30,013 bases of DNA, from positions 1-30,013 of the forward strand of contig CAJUBP010000050.1 of assembly GCA_910584585.1 (NCBI GenBank). The letters run 5' to 3'. The stretch comes from an uncultured Lachnospiraceae bacterium (GTDB taxonomy: Bacteria; Bacillota; Clostridia; Lachnospirales; Lachnospiraceae). Shown piece after piece: positions 13,865-22,091 of this stretch. How positions within the stretch are numbered: position 1 is the first letter of the stretch; each line of letters opens with the position of its first letter. A program made the position numbers and the translations under genes. The notes beneath the pieces were generated by a model. It ran no database searches. It was not told the DNA's origin and saw nothing but the letters and a program-made list of their open reading frames with translations.

Positions 13865-15180
13865 GGACGGCGGGAGCGGTCCGTTAAGCGGTACCCGCAA
13901 TAATCCAGAACCAGTTCTGTGAAAATCGCGTTGGCCCATGAAAACCATGGCCTGGTAAAATTTGACGGGTCATTGACGTCAATGCCTTCGTGCATCCAGC
14001 CTGTCCCGCCGTCTGTAGCTACCATGGCCTCAATGATTTTCTTCTTTTCGCTGCGGGAGGGGGAGGTCAGGCCCTGCATCCCCATGGAAATATGCCATAC
14101 ATGGTTGGAGGCTGTGTGGAAGCTTCCGATTCCTTTTGCGTATGTTCCGCTGTAGTAGTAGGGATTTTGTTCACTCAGAATGATCTCCCTGGTATTTTTG
14201 TAATATTCATGGTCCGCACTGCAGTAGCCAAAATAGGGCATGGATAAAAGGCTGGGGAGATTGGCGTCGTCCATAATCAGGTATTGGCCGTATCCGTCCA
14301 CCTCATACGCGTAAAAGGGCTTGAAAAAACGTTTTCCGTCGGGTTTTACGATGGCTGCTTGTTCAATGGCGGCCCGAAGCTCCAGGGAAAAATCTTTCGT
14401 CTCTCTGGCAAAATCTTTGTCCTGGTAGATTTCGGCGGCAATTTCAGACAAGTAGCCCAGGATGACAGCCGCGAACATATTTGACGGAATCAGATAGCCG
14501 TAAACGCAGGCGTCGTCGCTGGGGCGGAAGCCCGACCAGATCAGCCCCGCCTGGGGATTTACCAGAGCGCCTTTGCCGTTTCTGGACAGGGTATCCGCAA
14601 ATCCGCAGTTGAACCGTTCAAAGGTATAGTTTGACTTCTGTTCATGATTTTGCTCTGTCCGGAACACAGAGACAATCAATCGGGCCGCTTTCAGAAAATC
14701 GGCGTCAAACATGGCGCTGATTCCGCAGGATTTCCAATACAGATAGGCCAGTTCGATGGGGAAGCAGAGGGAATCTATCTCAAATTTGCGCTCCCATAAT
14801 TCCGGCTTCATATCTGTTTTATCATGTTCCCAGCAGTTTCCGTTGGCGCACTCATTGAATGCGTTGGCGTAAGGGTCAATCAGGATAGAATTGATCTGCC
14901 TGCGGATTGTGCCCTCTATCATCCCGGCTATTTCCGGGGAATCTTTTGCCACAAATAAATAGGGCTTCACCTGACAGGCAGAATCGCGAAGCCACATAGC
15001 CGGAATATCTCCGGTTATAATAAATGTCGTACCGTCTTCTTTTTGCTGAACGGTAGTGTCGAGGGTGCTTAAAAAGCACCGCTCGAACACATCGCCTACA
15101 TTCAGCTTCTCGGCGTCTAACTGCCTTCGGATTTTTTCTGCAAATTGTTTTACAGCCGTTAAATTGCTAAGCTGCTGCAT
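13861..15180 (-). CDS. GH125 exo-alpha-1,6-mannosidase
   Basis: A 439-residue metal-independent alpha-mannosidase of family GH125, an (alpha/alpha)6 barrel. The ATG at 15180 is chosen because AGGAGA lies nine bases upstream; a longer frame overlaps the permease gene. Family features: TFIITGDIPAMWLRDSACQV near the N-terminus, DPYANAFNE, ERKFEIDSLCFPIELAY, NPQAGLIWSGFRPSDDAC, YLIMDDANLPSLLSMPY, SNHVWHISMGMQGL and GGTGWMHEGIDVNDPSNFTR, where conserved Asp and Glu residues of the active site lie. No signal peptide, so it acts inside the cell on imported oligosaccharides, removing terminal alpha-1,6-mannose as in the N-glycan core. It follows the permease gene by 19 nt. Confidence 0.95.
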   Translation of the reverse strand: MQQLSNLTAVKQFAEKIRRQLDAEKLNVGDVFERCFLSTLDTTVQQKEDGTTFIITGDIPAMWLRDSACQVKPYLFVAKDSPEIAGMIEGTIRRQINSILIDPYANAFNECANGNCWEHDKTDMKPELWERKFEIDSLCFPIELAYLYWKSCGISAMFDADFLKAARLIVSVFRTEQNHEQKSNYTFERFNCGFADTLSRNGKGALVNPQAGLIWSGFRPSDDACVYGYLIPSNMFAAVILGYLSEIAAEIYQDKDFARETKDFSLELRAAIEQAAIVKPDGKRFFKPFYAYEVDGYGQYLIMDDANLPSLLSMPYFGYCSADHEYYKNTREIILSEQNPYYYSGTYAKGIGSFHTASNHVWHISMGMQGLTSPSRSEKKKIIEAMVATDGGTGWMHEGIDVNDPSNFTRPWFSWANAIFTELVLDYCGYRLTDRSRRP

Positions 15181-15199
15181 ATCATAAAATCTCCTTTCA

Positions 15200-16018
15200 C
15201 TAGCCTTTGTCCGCGCCTGACATACCGAAACCTCTGGACATCCACTTCTGAGTGATGACATAGAGGATGACCGACGGCATTGCGTAGGCAATGGAGTATG
15301 CCGCTAATGTGCCGTATGCCACGGTGTGCTGTCCGAAGAACTGGTACAGCATGATGGAGGCCGGATATTTCTCACCGGTGGAAAGCAGGATGAAGGGCAC
15401 AAAGAAATTACCCCATGCGCCGGAAAAGGTATAAATTGCAATAGTAAAGATTCCGGGAAGCATCAGGGGCATAACCACCCGGATGATGCCGTTTAATTTG
15501 CCGCTTCCGTCTATCCACGCGGCTTCTTCCAGCGACAGCGGAACTGCGTCCATAAAGTTCTTCATCATCCAGATCGCGTAGGGCATGGAGGATGCCGTCA
15601 TGAACAAAATAATGCCCAGCCGGTTGTCATACAGATCCACCGCTACGAAAATCCGGAATACCGGAACCATGATGGTTGTGATTGGAAGGGACGTCATAAA
15701 AAGCATGCTGAGCATGAACAGCTTCTTATGCTTCATTTCAAATCTGGACAGCGGATAAGCCGCCAGCATGGCAAAAACAACAACAAATATAGAAGTTCCC
15801 AGGGCCATCAGAAGTCCGTTTCCAAAAGAGCGCAGATTTGCGGCGTTTGTCAGCACTTCCACATAATTGTCCAGTGTCAGGTTGGGCATGCTGACTGCCA
15901 GGGTAGCGTTTTTGTCAAAGGAAGCCAAGACTACCCAGGTCAGAGGAATTACAAATATGACAGCCAGGATTGCCAATACAAGATACGCAATAATATGATC
16001 TCTTTTCTTATTCATCAT
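15200..16018 (-). CDS. ABC sugar transporter permease, MalG-like
   Basis: A 272-residue inner-membrane permease of the carbohydrate CUT1 class with six predicted transmembrane segments, the first at about residues 8-32. The cytoplasmic EAA loop is visible: EEAAWIDGSGKLNGIIRVVM followed by PLMLPG. The start overlaps the stop of the upstream permease in ATGATG; the second ATG (16015) is equally possible given GGAGGG just upstream. It pairs with the MalF-like permease to form the channel for the sugar bound by the lipoprotein. No ATPase gene is in the locus, so an MsmK-type shared ATPase is expected elsewhere. Confidence 0.93.
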   Translation of the reverse strand: MMNKKRDHIIAYLVLAILAVIFVIPLTWVVLASFDKNATLAVSMPNLTLDNYVEVLTNAANLRSFGNGLLMALGTSIFVVVFAMLAAYPLSRFEMKHKKLFMLSMLFMTSLPITTIMVPVFRIFVAVDLYDNRLGIILFMTASSMPYAIWMMKNFMDAVPLSLEEAAWIDGSGKLNGIIRVVMPLMLPGIFTIAIYTFSGAWGNFFVPFILLSTGEKYPASIMLYQFFGQHTVAYGTLAAYSIAYAMPSVILYVITQKWMSRGFGMSGADKG

Positions 16019-16884
16019 TTCCCTCCGTCCTTGCTCTGTATCTTAACATAGAAGATACTGAATATTACTCCGATCAACAGTATCAGCATGGAAATTGCGG
16101 TTCCATAGCCCAGTTCGTAGTTTTTGAACGCGCGGATATACATGAAGACCGGAAGCGTCTGCACCGTTGTGCTGGTCATGGTATAAACCATACCGAAGGT
16201 TCCAAGGGTTGACAGGGTAATCAGCATGGTATTGGTCATGATGGTGTCTTTGATGATGGGAATCGTAATATAAAACAGATTCTGAAGCCGGTTGGCTCCG
16301 TCGATCATTGCGGATTCCGCCACCTCGCCTGATACATTGTCAAGGGCTGACTGGTAAACCATCATGGAAAATGCGGTTCCGTGCCAGATATTCGCCAGGA
16401 CCACCGACAGCAAAGGATGCTTAAACAGCCAGGAAACCATTGGAAGCCCGCCGGAAGTGAGAAGCAGGTTGAGGGTTCCTTTGTCGGTAAAGAAGGTATA
16501 GGCGCAGATTGCCGCCACTGTCTCAGGCATTACCCATGCGGCCAGCACGACAGCCCCCACGATTCGGCGGAAGATTTTGTTCTTTTCTCTCATCAGATAC
16601 GCGATGACAAATCCTAGAACAGTCTGTCCTGCCACAGAGCCGATCAGGAAAATGATCGTCGTCACAACGCTGGTCTTAACGGCGGAATCTGACAGCATTC
16701 TTTTATAATTCTCAAGGGCTACAAACTCATGGGAGCTGGCCGCGGAACCAGTCAGCGCCAGGTTCGTAAAAGAATAGTAGATGGTCAGGACGATGGGCCA
16801 GACGAAAAACAACAGCATGAGCAGGACTGCCGGAATCAGGTAGATATATTTGCTCAAAAAACTTTTTTTCTTATATACTTCCAT
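16015..16884 (-). CDS. ABC sugar transporter permease, MalF-like
   Basis: A 289-residue membrane protein. The ATG at 16884 is chosen because GGAGG lies five bases upstream; an ATG at 16896 and a longer frame lack good sites. Six predicted transmembrane segments, the first at IYLIPAVLLMLLFFVWPIVL, which is typical of the MalF/UgpA class. EAA loop: EVAESAMIDGANRLQNLFYI followed by TIPII. Translationally coupled to the next permease by a 4-nt overlap. Probably imports mannose-containing oligosaccharides, judged by the neighbouring mannosidases and not by the protein itself. Confidence 0.93.
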   Translation of the reverse strand: MEVYKKKSFLSKYIYLIPAVLLMLLFFVWPIVLTIYYSFTNLALTGSAASSHEFVALENYKRMLSDSAVKTSVVTTIIFLIGSVAGQTVLGFVIAYLMREKNKIFRRIVGAVVLAAWVMPETVAAICAYTFFTDKGTLNLLLTSGGLPMVSWLFKHPLLSVVLANIWHGTAFSMMVYQSALDNVSGEVAESAMIDGANRLQNLFYITIPIIKDTIMTNTMLITLSTLGTFGMVYTMTSTTVQTLPVFMYIRAFKNYELGYGTAISMLILLIGVIFSIFYVKIQSKDGGK

Positions 16885-16963
16885 TCTTACCTCCATGTTC
16901 GAATCAGAGCTTCTCCAAACCCGGACCAGTGTTTCCCGGGGTTGGAAACCGCCCAATGAAAAT

Positions 16964-17016
16964 GGGAAAGCCGTCCGGCGGCAATCCAGAAATCAGACAG
17001 CGCGGACGGCTTTCCC
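16964..17016. terminator. Stem-loop between binding protein and permease genes
   Basis: GGGAAAGCCGTCCG (16964-16977) pairs perfectly over 14 bp with CGGACGGCTTTCCC (17003-17016). On the minus strand it is followed by ATTTTCATT, a weak tail. Such structures after a solute-binding protein gene commonly hold permease expression below that of the binding protein by partial termination or mRNA protection. Confidence 0.75.
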
Positions 17017-17061
17017 GCTCATTGCAGTGTTTCATACAGGAGCAGCAGTGGTTCCTGCAAT

Positions 17062-18495
17062 TTACTGGATCAGGTCTTCGCCGATTGCCGTTGCAGCGCC
17101 TTTTTTGAAATCAGATAACGCTGTTTCGGTATCTGTATTATTTCTCACTACAGTGTCAACCATTTCATAGAGGTAGGAAGAAACCTTGGAGTAATTCTCG
17201 TCATGAGGACGGAAGAACGCGTTTTCAGACATGGCAGTTGCCTCGTTGATGTACATTCTGCTGCTGTACGCGTCGAAATCCATCATGTCGTTTCTTGTAG
17301 CCAGGTTTCCGGTTCCCTCAATATAGGTTATGTAATTGTCAGATTTCATCAATTCGGTGATGAATTCAAAGGAAAGGTCTTTCTGGTCAGAGTTATTGGC
17401 GATTGCCCAGCTCCAGCCGCCGGACATTGTCACATAGCCGCCTTTTTCTTGTGTGGGCATCTGAGCAAATCCAAGGGCGTCTGAGAGTGTATCGTCTGTG
17501 TAGCCCTGCATTGGATAGCCGGAATCCTGAAGATAATCATTGTAGCCCCAGCTTCCGTTTAAGTACATGCCTAGTTTTGCGGTGGACATATACTGGTTTG
17601 CGTAGGTATAATCGCTTGGGTCAAGGATTTCGGAAAGTGTGCCCAGGTATCCTTCGTCCAGGCATGTCTTGATGAATTCCAGAGAATCTTTCACGCCGTC
17701 GCTGCTTAAGTTGTAAACTCCGGTGGCGTCGTCGCATAAGGAATCACCGGTTCCTGCCAGCAGCATCTGGAAAGTGTTCATGCTGGTTGCTTCAGCCTCG
17801 CCGCTGTTGCAGGCGAACCAGATGGGAACTACGTCGTCTTCGCATTTATCTTTGATTGCGGCACAGGCGTCCAGGATGTCCTGCCAGCTCTCCGGCTGCC
17901 AGTCTCTGCCCAGGCCGGCAGTTTCAAATACATCTTTGTTATACCACAATCCCCGCACATCTGTGCTGATGGGTACCGCGTAGGTTTTCCCGTCAGTGCC
18001 TGAGGTAGCTTCCTTCAATGCGTCAATGATGGAAGAGTTCCAGTCATCCCATCCAGCTACCTTGTCTGTGATATCTGCCACATAGCCTGCCGCTACATCT
18101 GTATTCAGCTGGAAAGTATCCTCCAGGAACAGATCGGGACAGGTGGAGTCATCCTGCACCAGGGTCTGTATCTTAGTTACATAATCGCTGTCCGTTGCCA
18201 CCAGGGCCTGGATATCAAGCTTTACTTCATCTTTCTTCTCCCAGTTCTCATAGGTCTGATTGATCCACTGATAAACAGGGCTGTTATCTCCGTTGTCGTT
18301 GGAGTCGTTGTAAACGATGGTAAGAGTCTGTCCATCGCCTGATGCGGTTTCGCCGCCTGCGGAATCCGCTTCCTCACCTGCGGATTTCTCATTATTCCCT
18401 GAAGAGCTGGGGGAATTTGAATTCCCGCCGCAGCCTGCCAGCAGAGCTGCTGTCATTACAGATGCCATTAACACAGAAACAATTTTTCTTTTCAT
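17062..18495 (-). CDS. Sugar-binding lipoprotein of ABC transporter (family 1)
   Basis: A 477-residue exported lipoprotein. A signal peptide ends in the lipobox LLAGC (Cys22), followed by a Ser/Gly/Asn/Glu-rich tether of ~35 residues. The mature part begins LTIVYNDSNDNG and has the family-1 solute-binding layout with VPISTDVRGLWYNKDVFETA, a recognisable sugar-binding hinge region, and YLNGSWGYNDYL. AGAGGAAAA precedes the ATG. First gene of the transporter operon, behind a near-consensus promoter with repeat operators. The ligand is likely a mannoside or N-glycan fragment by context. Confidence 0.93.
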   Translation of the reverse strand: MKRKIVSVLMASVMTAALLAGCGGNSNSPSSSGNNEKSAGEEADSAGGETASGDGQTLTIVYNDSNDNGDNSPVYQWINQTYENWEKKDEVKLDIQALVATDSDYVTKIQTLVQDDSTCPDLFLEDTFQLNTDVAAGYVADITDKVAGWDDWNSSIIDALKEATSGTDGKTYAVPISTDVRGLWYNKDVFETAGLGRDWQPESWQDILDACAAIKDKCEDDVVPIWFACNSGEAEATSMNTFQMLLAGTGDSLCDDATGVYNLSSDGVKDSLEFIKTCLDEGYLGTLSEILDPSDYTYANQYMSTAKLGMYLNGSWGYNDYLQDSGYPMQGYTDDTLSDALGFAQMPTQEKGGYVTMSGGWSWAIANNSDQKDLSFEFITELMKSDNYITYIEGTGNLATRNDMMDFDAYSSRMYINEATAMSENAFFRPHDENYSKVSSYLYEMVDTVVRNNTDTETALSDFKKGAATAIGEDLIQ

Positions 18496-18639
18496 AGTTT
18501 TTCCTCTTTTCTTATTTTTTTTATTTCATGCGCTGCAGTCCGGCACATTCCGTTTAAATGTTATTTTTTGAAAATGGTGTGTCCTTCTGCCGCCATAGAA
18601 ATCCTTTTACTTACAGGCAGCATATGCCTGCTTGAAATA

Positions 18640-18699
18640 ATATATCATTATATCTTTTTGGCAAATTGCTTTGTGATGTTATGGCAAATATATCATTAT
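18640..18699. promoter_or_regulatory. 12-bp direct repeats at the mannoside operon promoter (candidate operators)
   Basis: ATATATCATTAT occurs exactly at 18640-18651 and 18688-18699, start-to-start 48 bp. One overlaps the -10 box, the other lies ~30-40 bp after the start point. GGCAAA also recurs at 18660 and 18684. The core AATGATA reappears just upstream of the regulator gene (20006-20012), consistent with regulation of both by the GntR-type protein; this is inference. Confidence 0.55.
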
Positions 18700-18715
18700 T
18701 GGGTAAAATTGTCAA
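18687..18715 (-). promoter_or_regulatory. Promoter of the mannoside transporter operon
   Basis: Minus strand TTGACA (18710-18715), 17-nt spacer, TATATT (18687-18692) with TG one base before. The start near 18680 gives a leader of ~185 nt containing a small stem-loop (CAGGCA 18614-18619 with TGCCTG 18625-18630). Confidence 0.85.
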
Positions 18716-18718
18716 TAG

Positions 18719-18774
18719 AAAAAGCCAGTTCGTAGGCAGTTTCGTAATTATGCCTATAAGCTGGCTCTTTTTTT
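18719..18774. terminator. Bidirectional-looking terminator after the regulator gene
   Basis: GCCAGTTCGTAGGCA (18724-18738) pairs with TGCCTATAAGCTGGC (18751-18765), with two non-Watson-Crick positions. Five A precede the stem (T run on the minus strand) and seven T follow on the plus strand. It ends the regulator transcript, immediately before the operon's -35 box. 18775-18831 is AT-rich with no feature. Confidence 0.88.
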
Positions 18775-18831
18775 ATATCATTTGTACATATCATTTATAT
18801 ATCAACTTGTAGGAAATTTGTTCTATTTGTA

Positions 18832-19947
18832 CTATTTTGTATCTTGAGATTTATGTATTATGACATCATAAGGAATGTTTATAACATCTTCCACTGCGTT
18901 TCCTTCCATTACGGCGCATAATGCCTGTACAGCCTGTGTCCCCATGGAATTTTCATTTTGCTTTACATAGACAAAATCATATTCGTCCATATAAGCTTCT
19001 GACAGACAGTCAAAAACGGCAATTTCTTTTTTCAGATTCATGGATTTAAGCGCCCTTCCGAAAAGAATGCCCATCTGGAATTCTACTATGAGAAAGGCAG
19101 TGCAGTCCGCGTTTTTCTGAATCACTTTCTGAATCTCTGAGGGATCAAAGTGGATGTTTTCCCGCACCGTATCATCGGCGGCCGGATCGTAACACTGTAT
19201 TGCGTCAATCACGCCCTTCACATCTTCGTGTTCCATGATGCCGTCCACAAAACCATTGTGGCGTTCGTTAATGGTAGAGGTATTGCTGAAAGAATGAGAT
19301 ACAAAGCATATTTTCTTGTGTCCCCGGGAGATCAGAATCTGCGTCAGTTTCTTGGAGGCGGAATAATTATCCGTTTTTACACAGGGAATGGGAATGCCTT
19401 TCATCTGTCTGTCAATCAGGACCATTGGAAATTTATCCACCACAAGCTGAAGAATCATGCTGTTGTAGACTTCTCCCTGGGCGCACATTAAGATCAATCC
19501 TTTTGCCCCCAGCAGCAGGGCCCTTCGGATCGCTTCATTCTCTTCCTCAATATTGCCGTAGGAACACCGAAACAGCATATCATATCCTTTTTGGCGGCAT
19601 TCCAGCTCTATGCTGCGCAGCAGCACGCTTCCGAAATCGCTTCCGAAAGTGTCAAAAACAATGCCGATCAGCGGCCTTTTTGGTATCGTTTTTTCTTCCG
19701 AAAAGACCTCCCGGGCAAAAGCGTCGCTTTGGGTTTCAGCAACAAAGGAGCCTTTTCCCCTGCTGCGGGTAATATATTGATTTTCCGCCAGCATATCTAA
19801 TGCCCGTTTGCTTGTAATGCGGCTTACGCCGTATTCTTCCGATAATTCTTTTTCAGACGGAAGTTTATCTCCCTGGGCAAATATGCCGCTTTGGATTTTA
19901 TTCAGTAAATCCGAATAGATCTGCTCGTACATAATTGTCTTTCCCAT
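18832..19947 (-). CDS. GntR-type regulator with LacI-like sugar-sensing domain
   Basis: A 371-residue transcription factor. Residues ~1-70 are a GntR winged helix (YEQIYSDLLNKIQSGIFAQG, LPSEKELSEEYGVSR, ITRSRGKGSFV); residues ~92-365 are a periplasmic-binding-protein-like domain as in LacI and AraR (PLIGIVFDTFGSDF, GLILMC, VLIDRQMKGIPIPCVKTDN, RGHKKICFVSH). This AraR-like combination usually represses sugar operons until the sugar binds. GAGGAAAAG precedes the ATG at 19947. It is transcribed in the same direction as the mannoside operon but is separated by a terminator and the operon promoter, so it probably controls that promoter, with a mannoside as likely effector. Confidence 0.93.
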   Translation of the reverse strand: MGKTIMYEQIYSDLLNKIQSGIFAQGDKLPSEKELSEEYGVSRITSKRALDMLAENQYITRSRGKGSFVAETQSDAFAREVFSEEKTIPKRPLIGIVFDTFGSDFGSVLLRSIELECRQKGYDMLFRCSYGNIEEENEAIRRALLLGAKGLILMCAQGEVYNSMILQLVVDKFPMVLIDRQMKGIPIPCVKTDNYSASKKLTQILISRGHKKICFVSHSFSNTSTINERHNGFVDGIMEHEDVKGVIDAIQCYDPAADDTVRENIHFDPSEIQKVIQKNADCTAFLIVEFQMGILFGRALKSMNLKKEIAVFDCLSEAYMDEYDFVYVKQNENSMGTQAVQALCAVMEGNAVEDVINIPYDVIIHKSQDTK

Positions 19948-20267
19948 GACTTTTCCTCAATTCATAAATATATAGTAAAATGTTTGACATTAATTTGGAT
20001 ATAACAATGATAGTTTAGCACAAATCCGGGTGTACAACAAGAATAGAAAGGCCGTAAAATTAAGACAAAATGGCTGTGCACGTCATTTTATACAACTCAA
20101 TCGGTTATTTCCTATTGTAAAAATCCCCTATATGTGTTAATTTAATGACGAACGGTATTCGGGAAGAAACTGTATCACTTTGATAACTGCCACCATGTCC
20201 GGCAGCGGGCCTTTCCATGGAAGATTGACAGTGCGGAAAACATGTTCCGCAGGAAATGGAGGCAGAT
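19948..20267. other. Divergent intergenic region between regulator and pantothenate operon
   Basis: No gene is supported. TTGACA (19984-19989) with ATGATA 17 nt on (20007-20012) is a possible weak rightward promoter. AATGATA here resembles the repeat at the mannoside promoter. TGCGGAA (20232-20238) and TTCCGCA (20245-20251) form a 7-bp hairpin just upstream of the first pantothenate gene and near its ribosome binding site. I found no clear T-box or other riboswitch. Confidence 0.4.
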
Positions 20268-21167
20268 ATGCGGATAGGAATCATAGGCGCCGGAAAAGTG
20301 GGAACCACGCTGGCGAAATACGTCAAAGACCGCGGCGCGTGTGTCGCCGGTTTTTACAGCAGAACCGAGAGCGGCGGAAGAGAATCCGCGGAATTTACAG
20401 GCACAGAATATTTTAAAACCCTTGATTCACTGATGGATGCAAGCGATACCCTTTTTATTACTGTCACAGACGGAGAAATCGTCAAGGTATGGGATTGCAT
20501 TGCAAAGAAAAATGTGAGAGGAAAAGTCATCTGCCACTTTAGCGGCTCTTTATCAAGTGATATATTTTCAAACTGGGAAGAGACAGGCGCGTACGTCTGT
20601 TCTATCCATCCCATCTACGCGTTCAGTAACAAATTCACAGCTTATCAAAATTTAACAGGCGCAGCCTTTGCGGTAGAGGGCTGCCGGACGGCATTGACAA
20701 GGCTGCAGGAGTTATTCCGGCTGCTGCCCAACCGGATTGTGGAGATTTCCACTGCGGAAAAGGTGAAGTATCACGCCGCCGCAAGCATAGCCAGCAATCA
20801 GGTGGTGGGGCTTATTTTTATGGCAGTGGAGCTTATGAAGGAGGCCGGAATCTCCGAGATGTCCGCCTATGAACTGCTGAAGCCTTTGGTGGAAAACAAT
20901 GTGAGATCCATCTTCGAAACAGCAGAACGGCAGGAGCATGCAAGCTGTACCGGCGAAAAGCCAGAATACCGGGGATGCGCGCAGGCATTGACCGGACCGA
21001 TTGAGCGCAATGACACGGAGACTGTCCGAAAGCATCTGGAGCATATGGACAGGCCCCAGTGGGAATCGGCTTACCGGGCAGTGGGAACTGTGGTGACGGA
21101 GCTTGCCCAAAAGAAGCATCCAAAGCGCAGTTATGAGACGATGAAAGAAATATTAGGGCATGAGTGA
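20268..21167 (+). CDS. panG: Rossmann/DUF2520 protein, probable PanG-type ketopantoate reductase
   Basis: A 299-residue NAD(P)-dependent enzyme. The ATG at 20268 has GGAGG five bases upstream; the ATG at 20256 is a possible 4-residue-longer start. N-terminal Rossmann fold MRIGIIGAGKVGTTLAKYV, then FITVTDGEIVKVWD, HFSGSLSSDIF and SIHPIYAF, and a helical C-terminal DUF2520-type domain with KYHAAASIASNQVVGLIFMA. PanG, characterised in Francisella as an alternative to PanE, belongs to this general family. Being first in a row with panB, panC, panD and coaBC, and with no PanE/ApbA homologue in the window, it most likely reduces 2-dehydropantoate to pantoate. The gene symbol rests partly on context. 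Confidence 0.75.
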   Translation: MRIGIIGAGKVGTTLAKYVKDRGACVAGFYSRTESGGRESAEFTGTEYFKTLDSLMDASDTLFITVTDGEIVKVWDCIAKKNVRGKVICHFSGSLSSDIFSNWEETGAYVCSIHPIYAFSNKFTAYQNLTGAAFAVEGCRTALTRLQELFRLLPNRIVEISTAEKVKYHAAASIASNQVVGLIFMAVELMKEAGISEMSAYELLKPLVENNVRSIFETAERQEHASCTGEKPEYRGCAQALTGPIERNDTETVRKHLEHMDRPQWESAYRAVGTVVTELAQKKHPKRSYETMKEILGHE

Positions 21168-21216
21168 AACTTAAGGATTTTACAGTATGCTCTGGAAAGC
21201 GAGTGAGGAAAGAACC

Positions 21217-22044
21217 ATGAAAAACACAGTTGTAACAATACGGGAAGCCAAGGAACGGGGAGAAAAGGTGACAATGCTTACCGCCTATGATTATTCCATG
21301 GCAAAATTAATCGATGAAGCAGGCATTGAGATGATTCTGGTGGGAGATTCTCTGGGCATGGTAATGCTGGGATATGAGGACACTCTGTCCGTAACCATGG
21401 AGGACATGATCCATCACACTGCCGCAGTGGCCCGGGGCGCCAAAAATGCGCTGGTAGTAGCCGATATGCCTTTTATGTCCTACCAGACCTCTGTTTATGA
21501 CGCCGTGTTAAACGCCGGACGTTTGATGAAGGAAGGCCGGGCACAGGCCGTGAAATTAGAAGGAGGCCGGGAATTTGCAGACCATATCAGAGCCATCACA
21601 AACGCCTCCATTCCAGTGGTTGCCCATCTGGGGCTGACCCCTCAGTCCTTAAACGCCTTCGGCGGATTTAAGGTGCAGGGCAAGTCAGAAGCGGCGGCAA
21701 GAAAACTTCTGGAGGACGCGCAGATTGTGGAAGAAGCCGGGGCAGTGGCCGTAGTTTTGGAGTGCGTGCCGGCGAAACTGGCCAAACTGGTGACAGAGAA
21801 GCTTCACATTCCAACCATCGGAATCGGAGCCGGGGCGGATTGCGACGGACAGGTGCTGGTATATCAGGATATGCTGTCCATGTTCGGTGATTTCAAGCCC
21901 AAATTCGTCAAGCGGTTCGGGGAAGTGGGAACCGTGATGAAAGAGGCGTTCCAAAAGTACAGCGAAGAAGTGAAAGCAGGGACTTTCCCGGCGCCGGAGC
22001 ACACCTTTAAAATAGACGATGATGTAATAGAAAAACTTTATTAA
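21217..22044 (+). CDS. panB: 3-methyl-2-oxobutanoate hydroxymethyltransferase
   Basis: A 275-residue cytoplasmic enzyme that adds a hydroxymethyl group from methylene-tetrahydrofolate to ketoisovalerate, giving ketopantoate. The ATG at 21217 follows GAGGAAAG; a 10-codon upstream extension has no such site. TIM-barrel PEP-mutase-like fold with the signatures MLTAYDYSMAKLIDEAGIE, VGDSLGMVMLGY (metal-binding Asp), VVADMPFMSY, HLGLTPQS and the catalytic Glu in VLECVP; IPTIGIGAGADCDGQVLVYQ closes the barrel. Full length. 49 nt after the PanG-type gene. Confidence 0.97.
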   Translation: MKNTVVTIREAKERGEKVTMLTAYDYSMAKLIDEAGIEMILVGDSLGMVMLGYEDTLSVTMEDMIHHTAAVARGAKNALVVADMPFMSYQTSVYDAVLNAGRLMKEGRAQAVKLEGGREFADHIRAITNASIPVVAHLGLTPQSLNAFGGFKVQGKSEAAARKLLEDAQIVEEAGAVAVVLECVPAKLAKLVTEKLHIPTIGIGAGADCDGQVLVYQDMLSMFGDFKPKFVKRFGEVGTVMKEAFQKYSEEVKAGTFPAPEHTFKIDDDVIEKLY

Positions 22045-22091
22045 AACAGCAAAGCGTGCTGCAGTACCAGGGCCATAGAACGGAGGAAATT

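Noticed and set aside
18496..18680. Riboswitch in the long leader of the mannoside operon
   Set aside because: Only one small hairpin (18614-18630) is visible and no known aptamer core was recognised.
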